Of a stretch of 8,676 nucleotides of DNA, positions 1-7,426 are shown piece after piece. Positions within the stretch are counted from its first letter, which is position 1. The number at the start of each line of letters is the position of its first letter. Made by a program: the position numbers and the translations under genes. Source of the DNA: CAZFJG01 sp964410915 (GTDB lineage: Bacteria; Synergistota; Synergistia; Synergistales; JAFGMB01); NCBI GenBank assembly GCA_964410915.1, contig CAYPIU010000057.1, positions 1 to 8,676 on the forward strand, written 5' to 3'. The notes under the pieces are model-generated. The model was not told the origin of the DNA. It worked only from the letters and a program-made list of their open reading frames with translations, and ran no database searches.

Positions 1-562
1 TGAAGAGCGAAGACATTACCCCCTTTCTTTACCCATAAGAGGGCAAAGTTATGTCTGAGGTCATAGAGGATTGTATTTTAGTCCCTAACTTCTTGCTGTA
101 GTTCTCAAGGCGGTGTTCCCAGCTTCTAATAGCAAGCCTTTTCACTTCATAGGAACAGAAAACAGGAGATAACCTCCACTCCTTTGGTCTTATCTTTCAT
201 ATCTCTCGAACTGCCTGAACTGTTTTCGGGGAAATGGGAAGTATTCTCCATACGCTGGTCTTTGTTATCTCTGGTCTTATTCTGACCTGTCCACCAGCAA
301 AATCAAAATCACTTTCCAAGAGAGTACACATTTCAGAGGGTCGAATTCTTGTATCAAGGGTTATGAGTAACATGGCATAATCACGAAGACCAACAAAGGC
401 AGACTGATCTGGGAGCTTCAATAGATGCTTCAGGACTTTAATATCCAGGTCAACTATCCCTGGTTATGTCTTTCTTCTTTTCAGAACTTTCAGAGGATTG
501 GATGGCATGAATCCTTCGGATACACACCAGATCCCGCACAAACATGTATAATAACTGGGAAA
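1..562 (-). pseudogene. Degenerate tyrosine recombinase (XerC/D or phage integrase type), truncated by the left edge
   Basis: Read on the minus strand from about 562 downwards, this gives a recognisable integrase. First comes the end of the core-binding domain (WCVSEGFMPSNPLKVLKRRK), then the start of the catalytic domain (GLRDYAMLLITLDTRIRPSE, where the Arg before PSE is catalytic Arg I). A beta-hairpin Lys follows in ITKTSVWRILPIS, and finally the box-II motif YDLRHNFALLWVKKGGN near positions 3-65. The gene is broken. There is an in-frame TAA at 464-466, an in-frame TGA at 197-199, and a one-base frameshift near 63-72 that puts the LRH box in another frame. The usual Gly of the TG-x-R motif is Arg here. 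The catalytic Tyr would lie beyond the window, and the N-terminal part fades out around 530-560. The family normally cuts and rejoins DNA during integration or excision; this copy should be inactive. The family call is confident; the element it served is unknown. Confidence 0.85.
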
Positions 563-966
563 ACCCCAGGCGAATCTTAGCTATTAAAGAAGCTTTATAG
601 GAAAATAATGGACAGTATCTGTTCGAAGATGCTTCAAAGGTGTATGAACATTTCGATTATTTAACTGATCCGCAAGATATATTCTCTTTGGGCGATACCC
701 CATAACTACGATACAAGGACAACCTGTTATGCGTGGGACAAGAACTTAAAGGATCATTTTAATGACAGGAGCAAACTTAAAAAACCAGAAAGCTATCCAG
801 CAAAAACTTTGAATCTGAACTGGCGTTGGTTAAACCTAAGTATAAGAAGCTAAGAACTGCCATGTTTCAGCCAATTACAGATAAATTGCGGGATTTAGAT
901 ATTATATTTCAATTTTCTGACTTAAGATCTATTAATGCTCTGGGGAGTAGTGAAGAGCTGTTATGA
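541..966 (+). pseudogene. Decayed gene of unknown identity upstream of the AMP ligase
   Basis: I do not recognise this protein, but the stretch reads as old coding sequence once two plus-strand frames are joined. In the frame starting at 541, an ATG at 544 begins MYNNWENPRRILAIKEAL, then a TAG at 598-600, then an open run ending in DPQDIFSLGDTP before a TAA at 703-705. The next frame is open from about 695 to 850 and includes NYDTRTTCYAWDKNLKDHF and KPESYPAKT. The original frame then resumes at about 808, gives KYKKLRTAMFQPITDKL and IIFQFSDLRSINALGSSEEL, and meets a TGA at 964-966. At least two frameshifts and two nonsense codons are therefore needed to explain it. The joined product would be about 140 residues, soluble and charged, with no membrane segment. 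The left end abuts the integrase remnant on the other strand. The last frame is the same as that of the ligase gene, which is probably coincidence. Confidence 0.5.
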
Positions 967-985
967 GAACTTTACAATCTTGTGC

Positions 986-991
986 AGGAGG
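986..991 (+). promoter_or_regulatory. Ribosome binding site that sets the AMP ligase start
   Basis: A perfect AGGAGG ends 11 bases before the ATG at 1003. The GTG at 982 lies upstream of this motif, so a start there would have no ribosome binding site of its own. This supports the ATG at 1003 although the reading frame is open further upstream. The spacing is somewhat longer than typical. Confidence 0.7.
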
Positions 992-1002
992 CAGAGATAA
1001 CT

Positions 1003-2475
1003 ATGAACAGAATTGAGGAACATGTTTATCAGAAGTTCCAGGAAGCGCCAGATGAAAATATAATCTGGTGGAAGGGTAAATGGAAGCAGAGAAAAGAACT
1101 TCAGGAAGCTGTCGAATTATGTATTGAAAGACTTAAGGATAGCGGTTTTAAAGAAGGTTACAGGATAGCTACCATGCTCCCGAATTGCCCTTTAATTTCG
1201 ATTCTTTCCCTTGCGATATGGAAACTTGGAGGAACAATTGTTCCTCTTAATGCCAAAATGGGACCTGAAATCCTGATAAACACTCTGAGTCTGGTAGAAC
1301 CATGCGCTGTGGTACTCTTCCCTGGAATGGAAGAGGCCGCTGCAGCTCTTGAAGCAAAGGGGATCACTACAGTAATTTCACCTCTGGAGGGGCCTCTTCC
1401 TTCATTCAAGTGCGGACCGTGTAAACCGGAAGACAACTCCCTTGCTGTGATATTCGCCACATCCGGCACTTCAGGAATGCCAAAGGCAGTAAAGCTCTCC
1501 CATTCGAATATTCTGGATAATACTATTGGTGTTTATAACACCTTCAAGCATTTTCAAAGTGATGACAACGTGATCAATGTGCTGCCTAATTTCCATGTCT
1601 TCGGCTACAACCTGTGTACCATACTTCCCCTTGTCAATGGATTAAGGCAGACCGTTGTTCCATCTTTCATGCCAATATCTTCATGTCTTCAGGCAATGAT
1701 AGAAGCCAAGGTAACTGTTATTGCAGCAGTACCTACTATGTACTCCCTCTTCCTTGCTGTAATAGCAAAGGGACATCCAGTTCCTTCAACTCTGCGATTC
1801 ATGGTATCTGGAGGAGACAAACTTGACCTGAGGGTAGACCAAAGGGCAAAACAGCTTTTCGGTGCCGAACTCTTTGAAGGTTACGGGCTTACAGAATGCT
1901 CTCCTATCGTCTCTGCAAACTGGAGTTCTGAGGAGAAAAAAGCAGGAACTGTGGGTACTCTACTGCCAGGCTACGAAGCCCAGATAAGGGATATGGAAGG
2001 TAATATCATCGATAAGCAGGAAGAAGGGATACTCTGGATCAAGGGGCCATCTGTAACAGAAGGTTATTTCAGGAGCCCCCAGATCACCAGTGAGAGAATA
2101 GTGGATGGATGGTTCAATACCGGTGATATCGCAACATTTGATAGTGAAGAACGTTTAACTATTCTGGATCGGGCCGGAGACATGATAATTGTGGGAGGAT
2201 TTAATGTTTATCCTCAGGAAGTGGAAATGGTAATTAAAGGACATCCTGAAGTACAGGATGCGGGAGTTGTTGGAATACGCCATCACCTCAGCGGTGAATA
2301 TGTAAAGACTTTCGTTGTACTCAATGAAGATTCAGAACTTCATGATCCAAGGAATATCATTAATTTCTGCAAGGACAAGCTTGCTCACTACAAGATCCCC
2401 CGAAAGGTTGAATTCGTAAAAGAACTGCCTTATTCAAACATTGGGAAACTGTTGCGCAGGAAACTCCGGAAATGA
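1003..2475 (+). CDS. AMP-dependent acyl-CoA/acyl-ACP synthetase (class I adenylate-forming enzyme)
   Basis: This 490-residue protein belongs to the ANL superfamily, which activates a carboxylic acid with ATP to an acyl-AMP and passes the acyl group to a thiol such as CoA or ACP. All core motifs are visible (numbering from the ATG at 1003). The phosphate-binding loop ATSGTSGMPKA is at about 152-162, EGYGLTECSP at 292-301, GWFNTGD at 369-375, the hinge region DRAGDMIIVGGFNVYP at 389-404, and the C-terminal SNIGKLLRRKLR with the catalytic Lys at 482. The segment KKAGTVGTLLPG after the TEC motif resembles the synthetase half of Aas and medium/long-chain acyl-CoA ligases, so a fatty or other aliphatic acid is the likeliest substrate. 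The exact acid is not determinable. No signal peptide or membrane segment is seen, so it should be cytosolic. It is intact and stands alone, behind a decayed gene and convergent to the serine dehydratase. I saw no convincing promoter upstream. An aryl or 2,3-dihydroxybenzoate-type ligase is a less likely alternative. Confidence 0.88.
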   Translation: MNRIEEHVYQKFQEAPDENIIWWKGKWKQRKELQEAVELCIERLKDSGFKEGYRIATMLPNCPLISILSLAIWKLGGTIVPLNAKMGPEILINTLSLVEPCAVVLFPGMEEAAAALEAKGITTVISPLEGPLPSFKCGPCKPEDNSLAVIFATSGTSGMPKAVKLSHSNILDNTIGVYNTFKHFQSDDNVINVLPNFHVFGYNLCTILPLVNGLRQTVVPSFMPISSCLQAMIEAKVTVIAAVPTMYSLFLAVIAKGHPVPSTLRFMVSGGDKLDLRVDQRAKQLFGAELFEGYGLTECSPIVSANWSSEEKKAGTVGTLLPGYEAQIRDMEGNIIDKQEEGILWIKGPSVTEGYFRSPQITSERIVDGWFNTGDIATFDSEERLTILDRAGDMIIVGGFNVYPQEVEMVIKGHPEVQDAGVVGIRHHLSGEYVKTFVVLNEDSELHDPRNIINFCKDKLAHYKIPRKVEFVKELPYSNIGKLLRRKLRK

Positions 2476-2484
2476 TCTGTTCTT

Positions 2485-2527
2485 CCAGAATCCTGCAGTT
2501 ATAAATTCCCCCGCTGCAGGATTCTGG
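2485..2527. other. Long perfect hairpin just after the AMP ligase stop codon
   Basis: A 14-bp perfect inverted repeat (CCAGAATCCTGCAG at 2485-2498 and its complement at 2514-2527) is separated by a 15-base loop. It begins 10 bases after the ligase stop codon. There is no T-run behind it on either strand, so it is not a standard intrinsic terminator. It could protect the 3' end of the ligase transcript from exonucleases, or act with the next hairpin downstream. Confidence 0.65.
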
Positions 2528-2569
2528 TATTAAATGATATACAGCTTGATAAATATGATCCCTGTTTCT

Positions 2570-2633
2570 GAGTCTGTTGCCTGACCTGAGATTTTATAAA
2601 ATTTATCCACAGGTGAGGCAAGAGACTCTTTTT
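2570..2633 (+). terminator. Probable intrinsic terminator of the AMP ligase transcript, with an unusually long stem
   Basis: The arms at 2570-2588 and 2610-2628 pair over 19 positions with only two mismatches (both G opposite G). The stem is followed at once by five Ts (2629-2633) on the plus strand. The 21-base loop contains the self-complementary ATTTTATAAAAT (2591-2602). Hairpin plus T-run in the direction of the ligase gene fits termination about 95-155 bases after its stop codon. The stem is longer, and the loop larger, than in a typical terminator, so another structured RNA role or a relic of a small inverted-repeat element remains possible. Confidence 0.55.
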
Positions 2634-2741
2634 ATACCATTATTACCCTGGATAGATCTTTAGTTGTGAGCCCCTTATATTTTCCTTTGTATTCAAATTC
2701 CTTTCACCTGACTGACAATTTGCTGCATCGTGTAGAAACAT

Positions 2742-2766
2742 AAAAAACCAGGATCATAGATCCTGG
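2742..2766 (-). terminator. Intrinsic terminator downstream of the serine dehydratase
   Basis: On the minus strand an 8-bp perfect stem (CCAGGATC / GATCCTGG, plus-strand 2748-2755 and 2759-2766) has a 3-base loop and is followed by six Ts (plus-strand A-run 2742-2747). It lies about 42 bases after the stop codon of the serine dehydratase gene and has the textbook form, so it very likely ends that transcript. The plus strand also has A-rich and not T-rich flanks, so the signal is directional. Confidence 0.85.
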
Positions 2767-2808
2767 CGAAAAACTGAACAGATTTTCATATCTTAAACTG
2801 CCTTAAAG

Positions 2809-4392
2809 TCAATTACCGCTGCATCGTTCCAGCCATTCTTTTTTAAGCCTGCAGCCTGTCTTCGTAGAACCAAGTCCTCCAGAGGTGGAACCTCTCAGCT
2901 CTCTGGGAAGCAAATGCTGAACATTGATCAGGGCATCCACTACTTCATCTGGTGGAATAACGCTTTCTATGGCAGACAAGGCCATGTCACAGGAGGAAAG
3001 GGAATTTGCAACTCCGATGGCATTCCGCTTGATGCAGGGGACCTCCACTGGACCTGCTACAGGATCACAGATGAGACCCAACATGCTCTTAAGAGCAAGG
3101 GCAAAGGCCTGGCAGACTTCGACTCTGCTTCCTCCTGCCATTTGTGCAATACCCGCTGCTGCCATGGCCGAAGCAACCCCGATCTCGGACTGACAGCCAC
3201 CCAGGGCTCCGGAAATGGGGGCTCTCATAGCTACAAGCACTCCAAAAAGAGATGACACCAAAAGACCGTCCACAATTATTTCCTTTGAAAAACCTCTGTA
3301 TTCTGCTACGGATGAAAAAACTCCCGGGATCACCCCGCAGGCTCCAGCTGTGGGACATGCCACTACGCGGCCCATGGATGCATTAGCCTCCATGGAGGCA
3401 ATGGCCCTGGCGACTGCAAGGGAAAGAACGGAACCTGAAACAAGCCTGTCCTTTTCAAAAGCTGACATCATTTTCTGTGCATCCCGACCGCACATTAGTC
3501 CTCCCACCATATGGTTGGGTCCGTCCAGACCCTTTTGTATGGAATCCTCCATTATCTTCCATCTTTCAAGTAGCATCTCACGGATCATTTCAGAAGAAAG
3601 ACCACTACGAGCATGTTCATAATGAAGCGCTGCTTCTGGAAGACTTTTAGCCTCAGATCTACAGAAAGAAAGGACTGAGTGTATGGATGTGAATGCCGGA
3701 TCGGGATTAACCATTCCATATTCGTAAAGAGAACTTATTAATCTTATCTCTACATCAGGAACAGCATTTTCTTGAATTTTTAGAAAAACAGGTTCAACAT
3801 CAATATTCTCATCAGGTGCTGAGACAGAAAGGACTTTTGATCCCTCAGGCAATGTCGATCGTGTTCCTGCAACAGCAGAGAGATTAAAATTCTGACAGAT
3901 CTTTTCAATAGTTTCCCTGCAACCTGTGAAAAGGATGACTTTTTCCTTACCCCTCAGGTCTGTCTTGACCCCTTCTATTTCTTCTATGAGGATCTCTCCT
4001 CCTCCGAGGGTAACTCCGGTGATGGACATTTCACGTTCACCTGAAATAAGGTGCATCTCAATGGTATTCGGGTTTTTGTTGCTTTCTCTTTCGGTATGGA
4101 TATGAACTGGAATACCTTTTGTTGCAGCTTTTTGATATGCCTGCCTTATTTCAGGGTCATCGACATCCATACCAAGAAGTCCGGCTACAACTCCAGAATC
4201 TGTAAGATGTCCTTTGTAGGTATCAGAGAGGGCTCCGTAAAAAACAATATGGATCTCTTCCGGAACACTACCGAAGATCATCCGCCCCATTAAACCTATT
4301 CTCACTGCGCCTGCTGTATGGGAACTTGAAGGGCCTGTCATCACAGGCCCCGTAACATCAAAGAGACTTATGGCTGGACTTTTATCACTCAT
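2809..4392 (-). CDS. L-serine dehydratase (L-serine ammonia-lyase), iron-sulfur type, fused beta and alpha parts
   Basis: This enzyme deaminates L-serine to pyruvate and ammonia using a [4Fe-4S] cluster in the cytosol. The 527-residue chain starts with the beta (SdaAB-like) domain, including SLFDVTGPVMTGPSSSHTAG at about 9-28 and the LGGG motif at about 129-132. A segment at about 150-225 sits where the ACT domain of the Bacillus beta subunit lies. The alpha (SdaAA-like) catalytic domain runs from about 235 to the end. Cluster ligand candidates are Cys400 (GGCQSEIG), Cys442 (ICDPVAG) and Cys453 (VPCIKRNA). Their spacing of 42 and 11 matches what I recall for the structurally studied Legionella enzyme. 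Cys352, Cys514 and Cys524 are extra. The length equals SdaAB plus SdaAA and exceeds the roughly 455 residues of the E. coli single-chain enzymes. The ATG is preceded by a GAGGGGGAG ribosome binding site (plus-strand 4401-4409). The gene lies 142 bp after the HD-GYP gene and ends before a clear terminator. Confidence 0.94.
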   Translation of the reverse strand: MSDKSPAISLFDVTGPVMTGPSSSHTAGAVRIGLMGRMIFGSVPEEIHIVFYGALSDTYKGHLTDSGVVAGLLGMDVDDPEIRQAYQKAATKGIPVHIHTERESNKNPNTIEMHLISGEREMSITGVTLGGGEILIEEIEGVKTDLRGKEKVILFTGCRETIEKICQNFNLSAVAGTRSTLPEGSKVLSVSAPDENIDVEPVFLKIQENAVPDVEIRLISSLYEYGMVNPDPAFTSIHSVLSFCRSEAKSLPEAALHYEHARSGLSSEMIREMLLERWKIMEDSIQKGLDGPNHMVGGLMCGRDAQKMMSAFEKDRLVSGSVLSLAVARAIASMEANASMGRVVACPTAGACGVIPGVFSSVAEYRGFSKEIIVDGLLVSSLFGVLVAMRAPISGALGGCQSEIGVASAMAAAGIAQMAGGSRVEVCQAFALALKSMLGLICDPVAGPVEVPCIKRNAIGVANSLSSCDMALSAIESVIPPDEVVDALINVQHLLPRELRGSTSGGLGSTKTGCRLKKEWLERCSGN

Positions 4393-4445
4393 AAGATACG
4401 CTCCCCCTCAAGATGGCATTTCATATTACTTTGAAAGACGCTGGT

Positions 4446-4462
4446 ATAAACATCCCGTTTAT
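4446..4462. promoter_or_regulatory. Small dyad upstream of the serine dehydratase, possible operator
   Basis: ATAAAC and GTTTAT form a perfect 6-bp inverted repeat with a 5-base spacer (4446-4451 and 4457-4462), some 55-70 bases upstream of the serine dehydratase start. The position would suit a regulator site or a weak hairpin in a leader. No partner regulator is visible and no clear promoter boxes flank it, so this is only a candidate. Confidence 0.2.
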
Positions 4463-4534
4463 CTTGAGATCTGATCCTGCTTTATTGATAAAAACACATA
4501 TGAACAAATCTAAATCTGTCTAAAGTTACTATTC

Positions 4535-7426
4535 TTATTTGACAGGATCGGAAAAGACAAATCCCTGCTCAAAAACAGTCTGGCATGCTTTTACAACTTC
4601 ACTATCATAAAGTATACCCGCATTTTTCGTGATCTCATCCAAAGCCCTTACCCTGCCAAGCGCGGGCCGATAGGGTCTGTGAGAGGTCATCGCCTCTACA
4701 ACGTCGGCCACAGCGATTATCCTTGCATCAAGTAGAATTTCTTTCCCTGAAAGCCCCCTGGGATAGCCTGAACCATCAAGACGTTCATGATGCTGAAGCA
4801 CTATATCCGCTATCTCCCCCTGAAACTCGACATTTTCGAGTATATCGTGACCGGTTTGGGGGTGCATTCTGATGATAGAAAACTCAAGTTCAGTAAGTTT
4901 TCCGGGCTTGTTCAGTATCTCACTGGGTATGCTGAGCTTTCCCACATCATGAAGTGCTGCGGCCGTATAAAGGATATCCCTTTCCCTCGCAGATATACCC
5001 ATTTCCCTTGCAATTGATGCTGAAAGTTTCGCAACTTTATCCTGATGTCCTGCTGTATATGGATCTCTGAGTTCTGTCACTGAAGAGATCACCTGGACAA
5101 TACCCTTGTTCAGTCTCTTTACCTTTCTCAGAGAGGATAGCAAAGAGATCCTTGATCTTTTAAGGAGAGTCATGTCATTGAATGAAACGATAAAACTCTG
5201 TCCTTTATCAAAAGGAACTATCATCGCATGAATATAGATCTTTTTGTTCTTCGCAACTTTTGCTTCACATTCATATTCAAAGGGATTGATTCTTCCTTCT
5301 TCGTCAGGTTTCAGATGTCTACGGATCTTGTTAACCGTTTGCCTTTCAAAAAACCTGGCAAAATTTATTTTCCCCTGGACCTGTTGAGCGGTGAATCCAG
5401 TAATTTCCTCAAACTTCAGATTGACAAGAGTTATTACTCCATCGTTTCGTATCAGGCAGAAAGCAAAACCAGCAGTATCAAAAAGCGTTTTATACTTTCT
5501 TTCAGCCTCAAAGGATTCCTTTTGTTTTATTTCAAGGTCCTTTCGCAACTCAATTTCCTTTGTAATATTCGTTCCAATCTCAACAATTCCATTAATAACA
5601 CCGTTGTCATCCCTCACAGGATATGCATGGATATTCCATACTCTACCGTCTGGAGTGGTAATCTGCCCCTGCTCCACCTGATCTGTTTCAAGACTTTTCT
5701 CAACGGGACAACGCGGACAGGGAGTATCACTTTCTGCCCATAGTTCATGGCATTTTCTTCCCCTTATAGAATCCTGGGTAACGTTCAGAGTCTCTCCGGC
5801 AGCCTTATTCAAATAAATTATTTCATGATCCGGACTCTGAAAAACCAATAGATCGGTCATACTTTCAAGAATGATTCTTTTTTCCTTTTCACTTCTTTTT
5901 AGTTCTACTGCAGCGATCTCTCTCTCTGTGACATCGGTCCCAACAGCTATTGCAATATAACGCTTTTCTACACAGTCATAAAAACTGGAAGCAGTGTAGG
6001 AAACCCGGATCTCCTCTCCCCTGGAATTGACAAGAACGCTTTCCCATACTGAAACAGGATGTCCTTCTTTAAAAACCCTAAGAGCTGCCTCTGAATGATA
6101 TATGTATTCCTTCCGGGAAGGAAATAACTCAACAATACGTGCTGGATCACTGTTAAGTTCATCAAGATCTTCAAAGTTCATTTCAGCCATTGTTTTTGGA
6201 TTCCAGAAAAGAAGCTTACCTTCGCTGTCATATAGAATTATAAAAACATCCGCATTCTTAACCATGGCTTCAAACTGATTCTGAATTCTCTGGGCCGCTT
6301 CCCGTATTTTTTCATTTTCCGTCAGGTCGAGAAGGGATACAACTGACTGGTCAGTTCCCTCAATTATTGAGCCTGTCAACCATATTCTTTTCACTTTCCC
6401 ATCACTGGCAAGGAAACGGAAAAAATACCCGTGAGGAACTTTTTCCGGAGAAATTCTCCTGAGATGATGATATTCCATCATCCTGGATATCTCCTCAGGA
6501 GAAACAAATTCTGTCCACTTTCTACCAATAAGTTTATCTAAAGAATAACCACTCATCCTCAAGAATTCATCATTAACAATTAGGATGGAAGTATCATTAT
6601 CCAGAACAGCAATGGAAGTACCCATGCTGTTGAAAAGTGTTTCATATCTGGTAGCATTTTCCTCAGCCTCTTTTCTGGCTTCTGTAAGGTCTGTAATATC
6701 CTCTCCAGATGAGATAATGTAAGTTACAAATCCATTTACATCCCTGAGTACAGAATTATGCCACCGGATCATTCTGATCTCTCCACTACGTGTTATAACA
6801 GGATTTTCGTTGAACTCCCCCCCCTCTCCCCTTATAACCCTGCTAAACACATGTCTTACAGTATTTCTAAATCCTTCGGGTACACAAAAGTCAATAAAAT
6901 TCCCTTTATCAAATTCTTTTAGATTATATCCAAGAATATCTTCTGCCCTTCTGTTAAGCAGAACAGGCTTCCCTGAAGGGGAAAAGACCCCTATGAATAC
7001 ATTTGCCGTATCAAGAAAAGCTGCATTAAGATTTTTTTCTGCTCTGAGATCTTCTTCTACAGATCTTTGTCTGGTAATCTCACGTAAAGAACTTACAGCA
7101 GCCTTTATTTCACCATCATCGTTATATACGGGACTCAAATAATATTCCAGGAAACGGTTTCTTTCTCCAAGATAAACAACCATCTCTCCCCTTATGCAGT
7201 CACCTTTTTTAAGGGTCCTCTCGATCTCTTTCTTATAATAGTCAGGGGTTTTAAAAATTGTATCAATTTCATAAAGATCAAATCCTTTTACCTGGTCAGG
7301 GGGATACCCTGATAAGTCTCCGGCACATTTGTTCTGGTAAATTATCCTTCCCTTGAGATCATAAACGTAAATATAGTCAAGAGAACTATCGAGGATATCT
7401 TTTAAGGATATACTATCTGTTATCAT
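4535..7426 (-). CDS. Six-PAS sensor protein with C-terminal HD-GYP phosphodiesterase domain
   Basis: HD-GYP domains hydrolyse cyclic dinucleotides, mostly c-di-GMP, at a di- or tri-metal site. This 963-residue protein has about six PAS-type domains in a row (roughly 8-118, 130-246, 258-370, 382-500, 515-625 and 643-755), several ending in the DIT/DVT/NIT connector. A short linker leads to the HD-GYP domain (about 775-955). The catalytic set is complete: RDPYTAGH (His794), HDVGK (His826, Asp827, Lys830), MHP (His855), HH (879-880), the GSGYP motif (885-889), and AVAD (Asp908) followed by RPYR. PAS domain 5 carries Cys559, Cys570 and Cys573 in a C-x10-C-x2-C arrangement. No membrane helix, signal peptide, GGDEF or receiver domain is seen, so it should be a cytosolic sensor. 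The ATG follows a strong AAGGGAGGG ribosome binding site (plus-strand 7432-7440). A G8 tract lies at codons 201-203. The serine dehydratase follows 142 bp downstream, possibly co-transcribed. Ligands of the PAS domains are unknown. Confidence 0.93.
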   Translation of the reverse strand: MITDSISLKDILDSSLDYIYVYDLKGRIIYQNKCAGDLSGYPPDQVKGFDLYEIDTIFKTPDYYKKEIERTLKKGDCIRGEMVVYLGERNRFLEYYLSPVYNDDGEIKAAVSSLREITRQRSVEEDLRAEKNLNAAFLDTANVFIGVFSPSGKPVLLNRRAEDILGYNLKEFDKGNFIDFCVPEGFRNTVRHVFSRVIRGEGGEFNENPVITRSGEIRMIRWHNSVLRDVNGFVTYIISSGEDITDLTEARKEAEENATRYETLFNSMGTSIAVLDNDTSILIVNDEFLRMSGYSLDKLIGRKWTEFVSPEEISRMMEYHHLRRISPEKVPHGYFFRFLASDGKVKRIWLTGSIIEGTDQSVVSLLDLTENEKIREAAQRIQNQFEAMVKNADVFIILYDSEGKLLFWNPKTMAEMNFEDLDELNSDPARIVELFPSRKEYIYHSEAALRVFKEGHPVSVWESVLVNSRGEEIRVSYTASSFYDCVEKRYIAIAVGTDVTEREIAAVELKRSEKEKRIILESMTDLLVFQSPDHEIIYLNKAAGETLNVTQDSIRGRKCHELWAESDTPCPRCPVEKSLETDQVEQGQITTPDGRVWNIHAYPVRDDNGVINGIVEIGTNITKEIELRKDLEIKQKESFEAERKYKTLFDTAGFAFCLIRNDGVITLVNLKFEEITGFTAQQVQGKINFARFFERQTVNKIRRHLKPDEEGRINPFEYECEAKVAKNKKIYIHAMIVPFDKGQSFIVSFNDMTLLKRSRISLLSSLRKVKRLNKGIVQVISSVTELRDPYTAGHQDKVAKLSASIAREMGISARERDILYTAAALHDVGKLSIPSEILNKPGKLTELEFSIIRMHPQTGHDILENVEFQGEIADIVLQHHERLDGSGYPRGLSGKEILLDARIIAVADVVEAMTSHRPYRPALGRVRALDEITKNAGILYDSEVVKACQTVFEQGFVFSDPVK

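Larger units (their letters stand above)
2476..2808. other. Convergent intergenic region (333 bp), no gene seen
   Basis: This gap separates the 3' ends of the AMP ligase (plus) and the serine dehydratase (minus). It contains the two hairpins on the ligase side and the intrinsic terminator on the dehydratase side. The remaining bases (about 2634-2741) are AT-rich with stops in the frames I checked, and show no open reading frame, repeat or RNA gene that I could support. Confidence 0.7.

Noticed and set aside
982..1002. GTG at 982 as an alternative start of the AMP ligase
   Set aside because: The AGGAGG motif at 986-991 lies after this GTG and in front of the ATG at 1003, so the ATG is the better start.
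3215..3622. A 135-codon plus-strand open frame inside the serine dehydratase gene
   Set aside because: It is antisense to the conserved alpha domain and shows no recognisable motif; several similar shadow frames occur in the same gene.
5228..5743. A 171-codon plus-strand open frame inside the HD-GYP gene
   Set aside because: It lies antisense to an intact gene with clear PAS motifs, has no ribosome binding site or family motif, and is explained by the codon pattern of the minus-strand gene.
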